In this document: one piece after another, positions 23,771-36,989 of the stretch | Numbering within the stretch: position 1 is the stretch's first letter | How the letters are laid out: the number at the start of each line of letters is the position of its first letter | Assembly (NCBI RefSeq): GCF_029867415.1 | Contig: NC_081185.1 | Location: forward strand, 135,615,753 to 135,679,752 | Direction of reading: 5' to 3' | Length of the DNA: 64,000 nucleotides | DNA from: Vicia villosa | Taxonomy: Eukaryota > Streptophyta > Magnoliopsida > Fabales > Fabaceae | Position numbers and translations under genes: made by a program | Notes under the pieces: model-generated | What the model was told of the DNA's origin: nothing | What the model saw: only the letters and a program-made list of their open reading frames with translations | The model's database searches: none

Positions 23771-24034
23771 TCCCTCCGTTACTTTTTAAATATTATTATT
23801 TTTACTTTTTACACATATAAAAATTAATTATTTTATTATTTTTTAAATAATAATAATTATTTTGTTTATAATATCCTTAATTTTTTATTATTTTATTTGA
23901 TTTTTTTCTCTCTATAATAAATAATTAAGGATAATTTTAATAAAATAACAGTTATTACAACTTTAAAATTTAAAATGACATTTAAAATAAATAATTTTTT
24001 TTAAAGTGATAATTAAAAAGAAACAGAAGCACAG
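23771..24034. mobile_element. Decayed Stowaway-like MITE
   Basis: The left end reads CTCCCTCCGTTAC and the right end, reversed, TACTGTGCTTCTGTTTC, a degraded version of the CTCCCTCCGTTCC terminal repeat of Tc1/mariner MITEs. The interior is AT-rich. Confidence 0.45.
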
Positions 24035-24076
24035 TAATAATTAAAAATATATTTTGATATTAAATGATATTTATGA

Positions 24077-24140
24077 TCATACAATAGAAAAAAGCAAAAT
24101 GAGAATTTGGGCAACTTTGACAAGTGTCATGCTCGCATCG
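24077..24140 (+). mobile_element. Candidate Helitron 5' end
   Basis: A|TCATACAATAGAAAAAAGC followed by AAAATGAG and GACAAGTGTCA. It matches the layout at 25495-25550 (TCAT, then AAAGCAAAATGAG, then CAAGTGTCA) and starts with the TC that marks Helitron 5' ends, preceded by A. Its 3' partner is not identified. Confidence 0.45.
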
Positions 24141-25494
24141 ATTCTCATCTTTTGTGAAGTCACTATAAAAGGAAACTTTTTTAAAAAACAAATTTATAAT
24201 TAACTTAATTATTACTTAACCTTTAATTAACCTAAATCCCTATATTCATTAACCTAAACCCCTATATTTACTCCTGATTTTATTTTTTACGTGTGGAATA
24301 AAACAAATTCATTATGGTTTTCCTTAAATACTTTCTTGGAATATAGAAAACTCAGCATAGGAAAGAGATATTTGGAGAAACGATTCACTCTTTCTCTTTT
24401 CCAATACTTTTCATCTCTGTATTCTAAACCACCTACCAAATCCTTAACTTCCTGTATTCCAATACTTACCAATAAATAGTAACCAATATCAACACAATCC
24501 ACTGCTTCTTACATGAATTGGTTCAGTTCTTTAGGTGTGCGAAATCGTGATGCTAAGTTTGTCGTGGATCTGTGTCAGTTTCAGAATTGCAATTTTGAAG
24601 TGGTGAATGTCGAATGCGTATCGTAAATGGTTTTGTATGGTGCTGATTCGTTTCTTTTTTCTTTTGCAGCTGAGGTGAAGTATTTGTTGTTGTGTTGATA
24701 TCAGTTGGAGATCGATGTTTGATGTGGGGTTTGTGTGTGATGAAGATGATGTTGCGGTTGGTGATTTTAGAACTTGGTGAGGTCTTTTTGATTCTCTGTT
24801 CTTTGATCTTGGTTTTGGGTTAGTGATTCATTGACATGCTTATTTTGTTTCTTATTTCTAACATTTCATTGTTCCCTTTCATTTGTTTCGGTGGCATGGT
24901 GGTGATTGGTGGTGATTGGTGGCATGGTGGTGATCGGGTCTGGTGTGCGGTTGGAGGTTGTTGTATCGCCGTGGTCGACGTTGATCTTTGAGAGAGGAAG
25001 ATGAACAAATCCGTGCGGCAAGTACGATCTTAGTGGTGTCTGTGCGGAGGAGATCGGAGAGACCGTGTGTGATGTGTGAAGGATGTCAAATCCCTGTGGA
25101 TGGTCGTGAGGAGGCTGCGTTCCGCACATAACCTGTTTAACAAAAAGCACAAAGCAAATTTCTTCTATTTTGCATTCTAAATTTCTTCTATTTTGCATTC
25201 TAATAATGAGTATGATTTATTTGTACATGATGTTATTTTATTTGTTACTGTATCTGAAAAATAAAAGTTAGTTTGTGTTATTTTATTTAAGCTTTGGTTG
25301 TAGTTAGCTATTTAAAAATTAAAAAGTTTTAAGAATTGTTTTGAAAATTTATTTAAACCAAACAACAATTTTGTTAAGGATCTGTTGAGAAATTTGATTT
25401 GCAGAGATGCTTTCAGAAGATTTTTGGCAGACCAAGCTTTGAGACTCCCTTGGATAGTAAATGTAGGAGTAACATCGAATCATAATTGAGAAAA
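24141..25494. other. Interior of a putative Helitron; no gene recognised
   Basis: Moderately GC-richer stretches (24880-25110) with GGTGATTGGTGG-like repeats lie here. Short open frames on the minus strand (25198-24820) match no known family. It could be captured host sequence, since it is unlike its AT-rich surroundings, but nothing identifies the source. Confidence 0.3.
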
Positions 25495-25550
25495 TCATTT
25501 AATATAATAAAGCAAAATGAGTACTTTGGCAAGTTTGCCAAGTGTCACTC
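25495..25550 (+). mobile_element. Candidate Helitron 5' end (second copy)
   Basis: A|TCATTTAATATAATAAAGC, then AAAATGAG and GCCAAGTGTCA, aligns with the end at 24077. If the Helitron 3' terminus at 36985 belongs to it, the young Helitron at 27989-36268 is nested in this older one; that pairing is inference. Confidence 0.5.
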
Positions 25551-25712
25551 CCTCATGCACTCTAACAACTTCTTTCCATTCTATTTATAGTAAATTTTAT
25601 TATTTTTTATTTATTTATTTAATTATTTAATTATTTAATTATATTTATTTAATTATTTGTATAAAAAAAATTGTTTGAAACACGTGAAAATGTTATTATT
25701 AGTTTCACTATT

Positions 25713-25848
25713 GAAAATCTCAACAATCCCTTATGAATGTTATTTTGTTTACGTGAAATAAGGAGTAGGTGGACCATTGGGAAAATCTCAACAATCCCTT
25801 ATGAATGTTATTTTGTTTACGTGAAATAAGGAGTAGGTGGACCATTGG
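25713..25848 (+). repeat. Perfect 68-bp tandem duplication
   Basis: Two apparently identical 68-bp units (25713-25780 and 25781-25848) start GAAAATCTCAACAATCCC and end GGTGGACCATTGG. They are followed by three shorter units of GATCAAACATTGGACCATT type (25850-25910). Confidence 0.93.
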
Positions 25849-27240
25849 GAAAATCAAACATTGGACCATTGGGAAGATCAAACATTGGACCATTCAGAAG
25901 ATCAAACATCGCTCATTCTGTTTTGAGCTCATTCTGTTTTGATTCTCACGTTTGAAATTTATTGGGTAAAAAATTAATCAATGCAAAGCTGTCCAAATTC
26001 ACTCATTCCTTGCGCTATAAAACTATATCCTTGTGCTATAAAACTATACCTTCACTTCCTTGAAGTCATCTACCATTCTCATAATAAACCTCTGACAAAA
26101 TCCTCCATCAATCAATCCAAGTCCGCCCAACCATTCACCATAAACCCTCTTTTTGTAGGAAACCTCACCACAACACCTTCAATCTCTTCAGCACAACAAC
26201 CTCCATCAACCAATCCAATTTTTTACTTTTCGTTTCCTTCCATTTTGTTGTCTTATTTTAATTTTTCATCTGCATTAATAAGCCATGTAACTGTAACAGT
26301 AAAATTATATAATTGATTAGGGTTTGAGTTTATATGGGTTGAGGATATTTTACTTATGTTTTGATTGTTAAGATTGTTTTGATTGTTAAGTCATAGAGAA
26401 AAAAGGCAGAGAATTAGAGGAAATGGGGTGCGACACGTTACAAACAGAGAGGTTTTTTTTTATAATTGGAAATTAATATTTATTTTTATTATATTTCAAT
26501 TAATCTAATTTAACAATTATTTTTATGGGAAATTATACATTATCAACTTAATAGAAAATTTTAATTTATTTTGGATGGAGAGTATTTATAATGATTTCCC
26601 TTTAATTTTTATCACGTAAAACAAACAAACCCCATTTTCAATGTATCTTTTGGCATACTATGAATTATGACAATATTTAAATATTAATGATTTGTTATTT
26701 AAAATAAGTTATAAAAACTAAAAGAATAATAAATAAAATAGGAGTAATATAACAAAAAGAAGTTCTCTTTCTTCTTTTTGTCACATTCTGATTTTAAATT
26801 TAAATTCGTGATTTTACATTTAATAAAAAAAAATGAATGGGTTAAAAAATATCTATAATTTTTTCGCTTTTAATAACAATAATGAACGACAAAATAAGAA
26901 AAATTGGAATTTAGAGAGTCATAAAATAAAATAATATTAGGCTATAAATTGAAATCAAATAGGTTATAATTAATATTTAGAGTTGATACATTTGCATCAG
27001 TCAGAGAAAGTTTTTGCTATGGTAATAGAAGAAATAAACTTTTTTTATTAACTGTTTTTCATGTAAAAGTCATAATTATTTGTCGGGTAATATAAAAAAA
27101 ATGTTTGAGACAGTAATAATGATGAAGTCAATTTTATTTAATTTAAATAGTAGATAATAGTAAAATAAAAAACATTAAAATAAATCAATATAAATTAAAA
27201 ACAAATAATGCACTTATTTAAGGAAATATAGTATTAATTT
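25849..27240. other. AT-rich, no gene supported
   Basis: The open frame at 25981-26316 follows two CTATAAAACTATA-like words but has no recognisable domain; it may be a captured promoter/leader or chance. The remainder is AT-rich with no clear element. Confidence 0.3.
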
Positions 27241-27662
27241 TAGAGATTAATTAGAATACGCTGTCAATGTAAAACAACTTTACACCATCATCCAATTAGA
27301 ATCAATGATTTTGACACATGGAAAAAGAGAATTATGGAAAAAGTATTTATTTAAATAATTTAATTATAATTTATTTATGGGTCATGCTAACGAGTGCCCC
27401 AGGGGCACTCTTTAAGCATTCTAAATAAAGAAAATATTCTTTTAAAAGTTCACCATTTCAATTTTCGATGCATTAATTATGCATATTTCCAAGAAAAACT
27501 TACTTTTTAAAGCTATTAAAGAGTGCCCCTGGGGCACTTATTAGCATTTCCCTTTATTTATTTATATTATTAATTCCATACTTATGTGTCAAAATCATTG
27601 ATTCTAATTGGATGATGGTATAAAGTTGTTTTACACTGACAGTGTATTCCAATTAATCTCTT
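27241..27662. mobile_element. MITE with about 78-bp terminal inverted repeats, host of a second MITE
   Basis: 27241-27318 and 27585-27662 are inverted copies with only a few mismatches. Shared blocks include GTAAAACAACTTTA and CCATCATCCAATTAGAATC. The element interior has been entered by another MITE at 27379-27552. Without that insertion and its TSD copy the element would be about 239 bp. No target duplication was established and the superfamily is unresolved. Confidence 0.85.
27379..27552. mobile_element. Mutator-like MITE, 9-bp TSD TTTATTTAT
   Basis: Its ends are GGGTCATGCTAACGAGTGCC and, inverted, GGGAAATGCTAATAAGTGCC, each followed by CCAGGGGCACTCTTTAA. The 174-bp element is flanked by identical 9-bp TTTATTTAT copies (27370-27378 and 27553-27561), a length typical of Mutator-type elements. 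CCAGGGG-centred inverted repeats near each end make small hairpins. It lies inside the larger MITE. Confidence 0.92.
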
Positions 27663-27988
27663 AATTTTAACGTTAATGTTGTATTAAATTTGATAATAGT
27701 AATTTTATAATTAGTATTAAATAAAAAATATTATTTTGGTTAATAGAATAAAAAATATATGATAAAAGAAGAGCTCATTTTATTTAATACAAACTAAATA
27801 ATTTTTTTTACAATTGTTAATATACAAAAAAAATGACTAAAAAGATAATAATTATTTTATTAGCCTAATTGAAAAAAAAATTTAAAAGAAAGTTTACCAG
27901 TTATATTTAAAAAGATTTGAATTTAATTGTGTTACATTGATAGATTAGCCCATAGATTTAATAAAATAAATATGATTATAATAGTAAA

Positions 27989-28024
27989 CTAGTGTCTTAC
28001 CCGTGCGTTCGCACGGGTACCCGT
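27989..28024 (-). repeat. H1 3' terminal hairpin and CTAG end
   Basis: On the minus strand, ACCCGTGCG/CGCACGGGT forms a 9-bp stem with a two-base loop, then AAGACA and CTAG, followed by host T. It is identical in form to the H2 end at 45032-45063. Confidence 0.93.
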
Positions 28025-28179
28025 CGTTTTCGCGCATTGTGATTGAGGCAAATAAAAGATGATAGGGAAAGTGTTATTTTGTTCAATATAGATATTATTG
28101 TAGAAGTAAATATCCTAAAAACAAATATGTAAAATATAGAAATTTCTTTTCAATAGGTTGAACCAAAGTTTGAGATATA

Positions 28180-29600
28180 TTGATTAATAAACATTATTTT
28201 TCCCTTAATATTCAATATTTCGATCAGTAACTTCGTGTTTCCGTTAATATTTAATATTTTGATCAGTAACTCACGTTCTCGTTAATATTGAATATTTTAT
28301 TCAATAACTTCATGTTCCCGTTAATAGTCAATATTTTGATCAGTAACTTCATGTTCCCGCTAATATTCATTATTTTGATCAGTAACTTGATGTTCCCGAT
28401 AATATTCAATATTTTGATCTAAGACTTGATGTACCCGTCGTTTTCGCGCATTGGAATTGATGGAAATAAAAGACGATAGTGAAAGAATAAATATTAGGGG
28501 ATAGATTAATATGATAATAAAAGATGTCAATATTTTGATCACTAACTTGATGTTTCCGTTAATATTCAATATTTTGATATATAAACTTCATTTTCCCGTT
28601 AATATTTAATATTTTGATCAATAATTTCATGTTCTCGTTAATATTCAATATTTTGATCAGTAATTCATGTTCCGTTAATATTCAATATTTTATTCAGTAA
28701 CTTCATGTTCCCGTTAATATTCAATATTTTGATCAGTAACTTGATGTTCCCGCCAAATACTTATTATTTTGATCAGTAATTTCGTATTCCCGTTAATATT
28801 CCAAATTTGGTCCCGTTAATATTCAATATTTTTATCAGTGACTTCATGTTCCCGTTAATATTCATTATTTTGATCAGTAACTCCGTGTTCTTGTTAATAT
28901 TCATTATTTTGATCAATAACTTCGTGTTCCCGTTAATATTTCAAATTTGTTTCCGTTAATTTTAAATATTTTGGTCAGTAACTTCATGTTTCCGTTAATA
29001 CTCATTATTTTGATCAGTAACTCCATGTTTCCGTTAATATAATATATTTTGATCAATAACTTCGTGATCACGTTAATATTCCAAATTTGTTCCCGTTAAT
29101 ATTCAAAAAATTTATCAGTAACCTAATATTTCTGTTAATATTTGAAACATTTATCAGTAACTTCATGTTCTCGTTAATATTCAATATTTTGTCAATAACT
29201 CCGTGTTCCCGCTAATATTTATTATTTTGATCAGTAACTTCGTGTTCTGTTAATATTCAAAATTTGTTCCCGTTAATATTCAAAATTTGGATCAATAACT
29301 TAATGTTTCCGACAATATTCAAATTTTTTATCATTAACTTCATGTTCCCGTTAATATTCAATATTTTGATCAGTAATTTATGTTTTCGTTAATATTGAAT
29401 ATTTTATTTAGTAACTTCATGTTCCCATTAATATTCAATATTTTGAATATTCCTAAAATTTATCATTAAATTAATGTTTATGTTAATATTCACGATAATA
29501 TCCAAACTCTTGATCAGTAACTTCGTTTTCTCAGTAATATTCAATATTTTAATCAATAACAACGCGCTGCCGTTAATATTCGATATTTTGAATATTAACG
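28180..29600 (-). repeat. 38-39 bp minisatellite in H1
   Basis: About 36 degenerate tandem units. On the plus strand each carries GATCAGTAACTTCATG then TTCCCGTTAATATTCAA and TATTTT. The same unit, in the matching orientation relative to the element, occurs in H2 at 43096-43412. Near 29570-29620 the orientation flips around GATATTTTGAATATTAACGG, next to a degraded copy of the Helitron 3' hairpin. Confidence 0.93.
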
Positions 29601-29639
29601 GGATATCAGTGCATTCGCACGGGTACCAGTGTGGTAATA

Positions 29640-31300
<1,661 letters not shown>

Positions 31301-31315
31301 AACATCTCATCTCCT

Positions 31316-31563
31316 ATCGCCGCAACCTACTTGCCACTATTGTGAATTCCGGCAGACATATTGCGTGCAAAACGTCACGACATCGGTCGTCACAGCCACA
31401 ACATGAAAACATATTGCACCAGAGTAGAAATAGGAGGAAACAATTAGAGCTTTTTCGCTGCTGTTCATCTGTTGGTTGTATCAGAGGTGTTTTCAGTGGA
31501 GGTACAAATTCAGCCGTGTGCCTCCTTGGCGATGGCACGCTACCATACAGATCAATGGATTGC
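31316..31563 (-). pseudogene. Captured exon-like fragment, source unknown
   Basis: After a splice-acceptor-like TTTCAG at 31564 the minus strand opens QSIDLYGSVPSPRRHTAEF and VPPLKTPLIQPT, continuing to about 31316. The mix of an acceptor signal and protein-like codon use resembles the other captured pieces in H1. I do not recognise the protein. Confidence 0.4.
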
Positions 31564-32749
31564 CTGAAATTATAATCACATCATGAGAACAAAGATTTCA
31601 TATTTTAAGCACTTCACTTAGGAAGTGAATTTGGACAGAAGTAACCTATATGAAGCATAGAGTCACATAAAAAATAAGTGGTCAAAGACCACAAAAAATA
31701 AGTGCTCAAAAACTAAATAAACTCAACCATTACCATATCTTGTAAGAATTGCACAAACATAGATTAATCTCTCAGATTTGGTTGTGACAGTCCCAGATTA
31801 GATCGCATGAGTTGTATTCGGAATCAGCAAGAAATATTAATCAATAATGTCTTTAACTCGTAGTATGTTCGATTCCAAAGGCACAAAAGAGATATTACCG
31901 CTTTGAAGGGCCACTTTCGAATACGGTCGAATCCAATGATTATTCCATTTCCAAGCTGCAAATATAAAGTAACCATAAGAAATCTTGGAATAACATTTAC
32001 TGCAAATATAAGGTTGACAGTGAATTGAAATCAATTGTTTTGAGTAAAATTGAATCTAATGAGTATTCCATTTGCATATGCAAATATAGTGTACTAATCA
32101 ACCACTCATAGTATGCATCACATATATTCAAGCTCAGTTTACATACATCTCAAGGCAGCACCCCTAGAAGCAATACAATAATTCGGCATTTCATATTCTA
32201 TAGTTACTGAATTCAGCATGCCATTTCCAAAACATGTCACTAATTCAATGCACCACATGATTGATTCAAGATATCCAGTTCAGTTGAAAACATGTATCAA
32301 GTTCAAATCGTTACCGTTCACTTCAGTACCTACAAAAGGATTATCAATATAATTGTAAGTTAATTACATTCTATATATCAAAATCTAACCTATGGTCCAA
32401 ATTACCAGCTACAGCTAAGAGCAATTAGCTTGTGATGTTCTCAGCCATATACTTCTGTAGTTCATTCTTCAACATGTTGACCCCCAGAACTGCATGAAAT
32501 TGAAACAGAATGGGCCATCCGTCTTTGTAGATTTTTAAAATCCATTGCCAATTTTTCATCACAATTGTAGTTTTCTCTGAAAAGCACAAAAAAAATCAAC
32601 TCTTATACGTTAGTTCATTGAACTTCAAATTCCCAATGATTCGAAAAAACTGGTTATGAAAAATTCATCAAGTAAATACCTATCCATAACAGATTCTCCT
32701 AACACAATATTAGTAATCTTAATATTTCAAACAGTAAGAGAGTGAGAAC

Positions 32750-32945
32750 CTGAATGCATTGGAAGCAGAGGGGTATCACCCGATCGTAGTGGCTGTACGC
32801 TTTCATCTTAAACACAAAATCATTGATACGACGGAAACAGAAACTACAATGCCACCCAGTATCTGATAGCAGTACATCAGACTGTCTATAGTATGCATAC
32901 CTTGTTGTGTCGGCTTGGTATCTGTGGATTGACGCTCTCCAATAT
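32750..32945 (-). pseudogene. Captured exon of a family-17 glycosyltransferase (MGAT3-like)
   Basis: On the minus strand the fragment reads YWRASIHRYQADTTRYAYY, then GWHCSFCFRRIND, then FVFKMKAYSHYDRV. These blocks are characteristic of plant GT17 proteins (beta-1,4-mannosyl-glycoprotein 4-beta-N-acetylglucosaminyltransferase-like). The coding piece ends at 32750 with CATTCAG followed by GT, a normal donor. A short frame shift near the end and the absence of the rest of the gene show that it is a fragment. It lies inside Helitron H1 and within about 25 bp of an AP2 fragment, in the same orientation, as expected for transduplicated host pieces. Confidence 0.85.
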
Positions 32946-32966
32946 TTAGACATATAAATATCATCA

Positions 32967-33059
32967 TACATGAAAATTGGTGACAGTCAATGTTCCCCAG
33001 TACTTTAATGCAGCTAAATCATATGCTCTAGCTGCTAAGATTTTGTCATCGTAAGCCCC
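32967..33059 (-). pseudogene. Captured AP2-domain exon (WRI/AIL-type)
   Basis: The minus strand reads [20 protein letters not shown] then [11 protein letters not shown] and a stop. [13 protein letters not shown] is the core of the AP2 DNA-binding domain in the AP2/AIL/WRINKLED group. The fragment begins after an acceptor-like ATCACAG at 33059, matching a known exon boundary position in this gene group (GAYD follows a mini-exon in WRI1-like genes). Only about 31 residues remain, so it cannot bind DNA as a protein. It is a captured piece within Helitron H1. Confidence 0.85.
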
Positions 33060-33182
33060 TGTGATATTTGGAAGATAATTTGTCTTTGTCTAAGTAATTA
33101 ATATTGATAAAAGCAAACCTTATAATTAAGGTACTTACCAAGATAAACTATTGGTCACAGTATCCAATTCCAGTTAAACATT

Positions 33183-33290
33183 CAAATGATAGTTAAAATC
33201 TTCTATGACACATTCATCATAAATAGCAAGCCAATCCCTCTTTGCACCATCCAACTTTTGATCAATTTTGTGAAGATATTCAGCAATAAC
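33183..33290 (-). pseudogene. Captured exon-like fragment, source unknown
   Basis: After TTAATTTCAG the minus strand opens VIAEYLHKIDQKLDGAKRDW and LAIYDECVIEDFNYHLN and meets GTTTAAC, a possible donor. The frame is continuous between the splice-like signals. I do not recognise the protein. It lies just upstream of the AP2 piece in H1. Confidence 0.5.
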
Positions 33291-33712
33291 CTGAAATTAA
33301 AGAAAGGATCAGGTATCAACAATAGCCACCTACATTTAAAAAAGAAATTGATTATAACATTACTGGTTTTACTATATAATAAATTCCACACACCTTATCA
33401 ACATAAGCATACAAATAAATCACATACAAATCAATTATATAAGTGAGAAAGAGATGCAAAAAACATTTAATCATTGACAGTTCAAATGCTACTTAATTGA
33501 TACAACATCCAGGCTGTGCAATCTGTCAATGTTACCATGCTCTCAATAAGTTGTAGTAAAGTAGATGGAATGGGGCATGTAGTAGGAGGGTGCATCAGTC
33601 CTGCTCATAGTCAATGCCAAGCTGCACTATGTCAGGAAGTTTTTACTCTTAATATAAGAGTAACTTCCCGTTATGCATTGTATATTTGGTAACATACAAA
33701 TCGAAGACTAAC

Positions 33713-34092
33713 CTAAATTCATTGACTCCAGTTTCGGGATTGCGTCTGATGTTAACAATTCTACCATACACCACTTTCCCTCCCAGTTCAGCAAGGCAAT
33801 AATCAAGAACACGACACAACCAAGAACACAAAGTAAATCGCAATAGCATGATATCTAACAATAACAACGAAGAGGAAATATTCATAGCATGAGCAGTAGC
33901 GTCACATATTGGAAATGAAGACGTGATTACCGATAGTGATGATGAAGGTTGTTGTTCTGCTTTGAATGATGATGATGTTGTTGGTTGTTCGTTTGCGGGT
34001 TGTATGTGATGAACCGTCGAAAACTGTTGGCTCTGTTCTAATGCGCCTGAACCGCTGTTGAAAGATATGTGAATCAGATCTGCAGGTTGCAT
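33713..34092 (-). pseudogene. Exon-like fragment in H1, source unknown
   Basis: The open frame from 34092 includes a glutamine/serine-rich part (SGALEQSQQFSTVHH, EQPTTSSSF). Later comes a protein-like end, GGKVVYGRIVNIRRNPETG, closing at NEFR with GAATTTAG followed by GTTAGT, a donor-like site at 33713. No family was recognised. It could be two captured pieces joined. Confidence 0.35.
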
Positions 34093-36180
34093 CGCGATGT
34101 CGTACGTTGTTGCAGATTGACGGTGATAACAGTGGTGTGAATTGGTGAAGAAAGAAAGTGGCGTATCGTTTGAGAATCAAGTATGAGAACCTTCATGCCG
34201 GAGATGTCCCGTAAGATGCGGCTTAAGTGAATGGCAACTTGAAAATGATGAATAATAACATGAAAAAAACTTACAGAATGAGGAGTGTTGTATTGTTGTC
34301 CTATCGATACAGACCTTAAATTTTAGTCCACCCATGATTCCAATACCAGAGATTATGTGAGCATTTACAATGTAAACCCAATCAATATGTGAAAGATTCC
34401 CCTGTAGATAGTAAAATATAGCAAAGCCATGTTGAGTTTAGATACAGATGAGAAAGCCATAAACAAAAGGAATTTGAGAAACCCATAAACAAAAGGAATT
34501 TGAGAAACCCAGTAAAACTGTCAAACAATTTGTGAACAGTGTAGGTGGATTCCCTAAAAACCTGAAGTTCCAAGAAAGAGAAGCACATAAACAAAAAGAT
34601 TCAAAGTAATACTTTCAGTGTAGGTGGAGAAAACATCGAGAACCAATTGAAAACAGAAAAACGCACATCAGTAAGATTTGAATCACAGGTCCATGATTCA
34701 CATTTGAAAAGCCTGGAAAATAGGAACTTTGAGCCACCTCAATCCCACGATTCCCTCAACTTATGAGTCCACCTCCAATCCCTGATTTCTCTCAAACCTC
34801 AATCCTCTCTCACTCCACAGATATCTCAGTCGAACTCCACTCCCTAAAAACTCTCTGCTCGCACAGATCGATTCAACAACACAAAAACTACACAGTAAAA
34901 ACAAAACAGGAGTAAAGAAGAGGAGAAACTCAAAATCGAGATTGGAGTCAAAACCACCGTAAACCACTCACCGTTTAATCAAACCCGACCACTGTGAAGG
35001 GTCATCAGAAAGCAAAACCAATCACCGCGAGCATCACCCTTTCGGCCAAGATCGACACAGCCGCAGACAACATACGTGAAGTTATCCATCATTGACGAAC
35101 CTCAAGCAACACCAGCGTCAGTTCCCGCTGATTGAGCAATACATGTTCTTTTTGTTACAGAAGAAGGAAGATTGAATTTGATGTTAACCACACAAATGAT
35201 AACCAACCAACAAATCCATAGAAATCAAGTATTAAAATTTGAAATCAATCTGAACACCGGTTGAAAAGGAATTCGATATACCTGACATAGGATTTCTCCA
35301 TTAAACATTGCCAAATCAAAATTTGTATTCAATTGCAACATCAATTGTGACTTCACTGCTGAATTATGTTGATTCTTCTATTGGATGAATTGAACGTTGG
35401 CTTCGGAGTGGGGCAATCAGATTAACATTCTTTGATTTACCACTGAATTTACATCAAGACAGAGATTCATTAAGTTTATGAAAGAACAGTTTTAACAATT
35501 ACATAATAGAATTGATGTAATGGTACCAGTTGTAAGTAAATACACTTATCTTTTTATCAGCAGTGCCGATTTAACCGGTTCGAAGACCCTTAGGTGATTT
35601 TGGTCGGAGACCCTTGTGATGGGAATTCGGTCTGTTGCTATCCTCCATTTGTTTATGATTTTAGCCTCTAATTAAGCCCTGAAAAAGCCCTGAAAAAAAT
35701 TAGGGATTCAAATTTATGATTTCCATACCTTGATTTAGATTCATCCATCAAGACGAAATATCAAGACCTTATAATGTTTAAATTTCAAACCTTTATCACA
35801 TCTTTCTATCTATTTCCATCAGGAACCAAAAGCCAATATCGACATACCATGTTTCAATCATAGATACGCGGCGGTGGTGTAGTCGTCGGTGTTGGGGATA
35901 CGACGGCAAAATCAGCAGTTGCAGGCGACGCAGGTTTCGATCTAGAGCGGAGTAGGCAGAGGTGGATGTGGGCGGTTGCGAAAGTTGAATGGAGATGAAG
36001 AGAATGGTAATTGAAGATAGATTGAATTGTTTTGAAAATGGGAAGACAAACAGTCAATGTAATGTAACCGTGCATTGAAGAGAATGGTGAGTGAAGAGAA
36101 TGTGCCGGTTTTGAAAGAAGAGGAGAAACCGTTTTGGAAGAGAAAGAGGAGAGCGTGAGAATTTTGAGAAGTGTAACCGC
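34093..36180. other. H1 5' interior, no identifiable gene
   Basis: This part is less AT-rich than the flanks. The minus-strand frame at 36183-35854 is serine/proline/threonine-rich and resembles a leader or transit-peptide-like sequence, but nothing identifies it. The composition suggests further captured host sequence. Confidence 0.35.
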
Positions 36181-36239
36181 CAAAGCTGATGTGGATTAAC
36201 CATGGAACAGATGCTGATGTGGATAGCCTAAGAAAGTCC

Positions 36240-36268
36240 CAAATGGTAGACTTTTCTTATATGATAGA
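36240..36268 (-). repeat. H1 5' terminus shared with H2
   Basis: The first 29 bases from 36268 downward match the first 29 bases of H2 at 39965 (starting TCTATCATATAAGAAAAG, ending GTCTACCATTTG). A second shared word, CCACATCAGCATC, follows about 25 bases inside each element. Confidence 0.93.
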
Positions 36269-36939
36269 TTTCTTTAATGGCTATTGTACTCTCACATAGT
36301 CACGGTATATGTATTTTCTGTTTTTTTTTGTAGTCAATGAAATAATATATTTTTATCCATAAATAAAAGATTTTAAAAATAACGTGAGATTCTATGGTGC
36401 ATGGGTCCTCTAAAATGGTAACATTTATACTAAAAGTTGATATAATATTTGTTTTAACAAAAAATGTAAGATAATATGATGTATAGAAATCACAACTATC
36501 TTATGAAAAAACAAATGAATATTATATATTTAATTTATTTTATTATTTTATTATGTATTAAATATTTATAAAAAAGATGAATAAATGGAAATGTATAATA
36601 TATGAATTTTATATTCATATGATATTTTTGTTAATGTAAATTCATACTATATATCTTTGTAAAAAAACAATTCTTAACTTTAAAACTTAAGTCAATAAAT
36701 AAAAATTATTTTTAATATTTGAAAAATTCTATCTCAAAAGTTAATATTTTCGGAAAATAAATGAATTATTAAATATTTTTTGTTGAATATTTGAGATGAG
36801 AGAAAATATTTTTACTATGCATAAAATTTTATTGAATCTTTTTATCTCGTGCCTCGCACGGAGACGATCTAAGACCGTGAGTATACTAATCATTATATGG
36901 TTATTTTGAATTTCGTTATAGTCATACTGATCGAAATCA
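36269..36939. other. AT-rich flank with repeat copy and a degraded Helitron hairpin
   Basis: 36280-36370 is a diverged copy of the repeat seen at 39035-39110 and 39360-39440 (TGTACTCTCACA, then TTTTATCCATAAA). A degraded hairpin (CGTGCCTCGCACG) stands at 36847-36859. No gene was found. Confidence 0.45.
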
Positions 36940-36985
36940 ATCATACTAAATTTAAACCCGTGCCTCGCACGGGTATACACACTAG
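36940..36985 (+). mobile_element. Helitron 3' end (H3)
   Basis: CCCGTGCCTCGCACGGG hairpin, then TATACACA and CTAG at 36985 followed by T. This is a plus-oriented Helitron terminus of a different subfamily from H1/H2 (loop CCT). Its likely 5' end is at 25495 or 24077, which would make it the older host of H1. Confidence 0.75.
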
Positions 36986-36989
36986 TAGA

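Noticed and set aside
28180..29600. Possible CRISPR-like array because of regular 38-39 bp spacing
   Set aside because: Units are contiguous and diverged throughout with no unique spacers, and the genome is a plant's; it is a minisatellite.
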